A stretch of 64,000 nucleotides of DNA from Janthinobacterium sp. (GTDB taxonomy: Bacteria > Pseudomonadota > Gammaproteobacteria > Burkholderiales > Burkholderiaceae_D): positions 62,001 to 126,000 of the forward strand of contig NZ_RFSK01000004.1 of NCBI RefSeq assembly GCF_009923995.1, read 5' to 3'. The notes below the pieces were generated by a model. The model did no database searches. It worked only from the letters and a program-made list of their open reading frames with translations, and had not been told where the DNA came from. Below are positions 63,678 to 64,000 of the stretch, piece after piece. A program made the position numbers and the translations under genes. Positions within the stretch are counted from its first letter, which is position 1; the number at the start of each line of letters is the position of its first letter.

Positions 63678-64000
63678 ATGCAATGGACTTTGGAACAAAT
63701 GCGCTACTTCGAGGCGGCCGTCGCGGCCGGTTCTTTCTCGGGCGCGGCGCGCCGGCTGGGCCGCGCGCAATCGGTGGTCAGCACCTCGATCGGCCTGCTG
63801 GAAGCGGAATTCGGCGTGGAACTGTTCGACCGCTCGCGCCGCAGCGCCGTGCTGACGGAAGCGGGCAAGGCGATGCACCTGGAAGCATGCGAACTGCTGC
63901 GCCAGGCCGAGCGCCTGCAACTGCGCGCCCAGCTCCTGAGCGCCGCGCCCGAGGCGCAGCTGACCCTGGCGCTGGACGAAGCCCTGCCCTACCTGGCCAT
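63678..64000 (+). CDS. LysR-family regulator, truncated by the window end
   Basis: The first 107 residues are visible: MQWTLEQMRYFEAAVAAGSFSGAARRLGRAQSVVSTSIGLLEAEFGVELFDRS is a LysR HTH, followed by the linker helix. The frame runs off the right edge. AGGTGGA precedes the ATG. Divergent from the GNAT gene. Confidence 0.88.
   Translation, partial: MQWTLEQMRYFEAAVAAGSFSGAARRLGRAQSVVSTSIGLLEAEFGVELFDRSRRSAVLTEAGKAMHLEACELLRQAERLQLRAQLLSAAPEAQLTLALDEALPYLA

Overview
The window looks like a chromosomal segment of a high-GC beta-proteobacterium of the Oxalobacteraceae type (Janthinobacterium/Massilia-like). This is inferred from codon use, the Burkholderiales-type porin, the many LysR regulators, copper and cadmium efflux loci, multi-haem cytochromes and LytS/LytTR pairs; no rRNA or marker gene fixes the genus. 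Genes are densely packed, and ATGA stop/start overlaps mark several operons.

Layout. 0-1 kb: 3' part of a probable contractile-injection-system cargo protein. 1-8 kb: a Fur-boxed cytochrome c/FTR1 iron permease, a zinc alcohol dehydrogenase, an acetoacetate-decarboxylase-like protein plus Old Yellow Enzyme pair divergent from a MerR regulator, and a small cytochrome c. 8.2-14.9 kb: a Cus-type copper/silver efflux operon (small secreted protein, cusC, cusB with a fused CusF domain, cusA) behind a CueR-like promoter. 15-22 kb: LysR, Tat amidohydrolase, porin, LysR, quinone-oxidoreductase-like dehydrogenase, MFS exporter. 22.1-24.6 kb: an AT-rich island with a decayed rolling-circle Rep, a small unknown gene, and a two-gene operon whose second member resembles the putative phage abortive-infection (putAbiC) family. 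It ends at a convincing XerCD dif site (24633-24660). FtsK-type KOPS octamers switch strand at this point, so the window probably crosses the chromosome terminus. 24.7-26 kb holds no gene.

26-45 kb: GH18 chitinase lipoprotein, TetR/NTF2 pair around a perfect palindrome, LytS-LytTR two-component system, a DUF2061 gene behind a Fur-like box, amidase/LysR, an MFS-MarR-FAD monooxygenase operon, a five-haem cytochrome fusion, methyltransferase, catalase-like protein plus NRAMP-like transporter, and SDR divergent from MerR-SMI1/KNR4. 45-51 kb: DUF4142 protein, two small unknown genes, cadR/cadA around a textbook MerR-family operator, alpha/beta hydrolase.

51-53.7 kb: a second AT-rich island holding just two genes: a NdpA/YejK-family nucleoid-associated protein and, 2 bp downstream, a 408-residue protein of unknown family with three C-terminal membrane segments. 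This is the best candidate in the window for an undescribed (possibly defence) system. 53.9-58.3 kb: an ECF sigma/anti-sigma pair divergent from a cytochrome c, Tat metallophosphoesterase and CuA-type cupredoxin gene set, then a SUMF1-type protein lacking the catalytic cysteines. 58.4-64 kb: a second LytS-LytTR pair, alpha/beta hydrolase, MFS exporter, GNAT acetyltransferase and a LysR gene cut by the window edge.

Five MerR-family-style promoters with 19-bp spacers occur in the window. Product names rest on motif recognition by eye; no database search was run.
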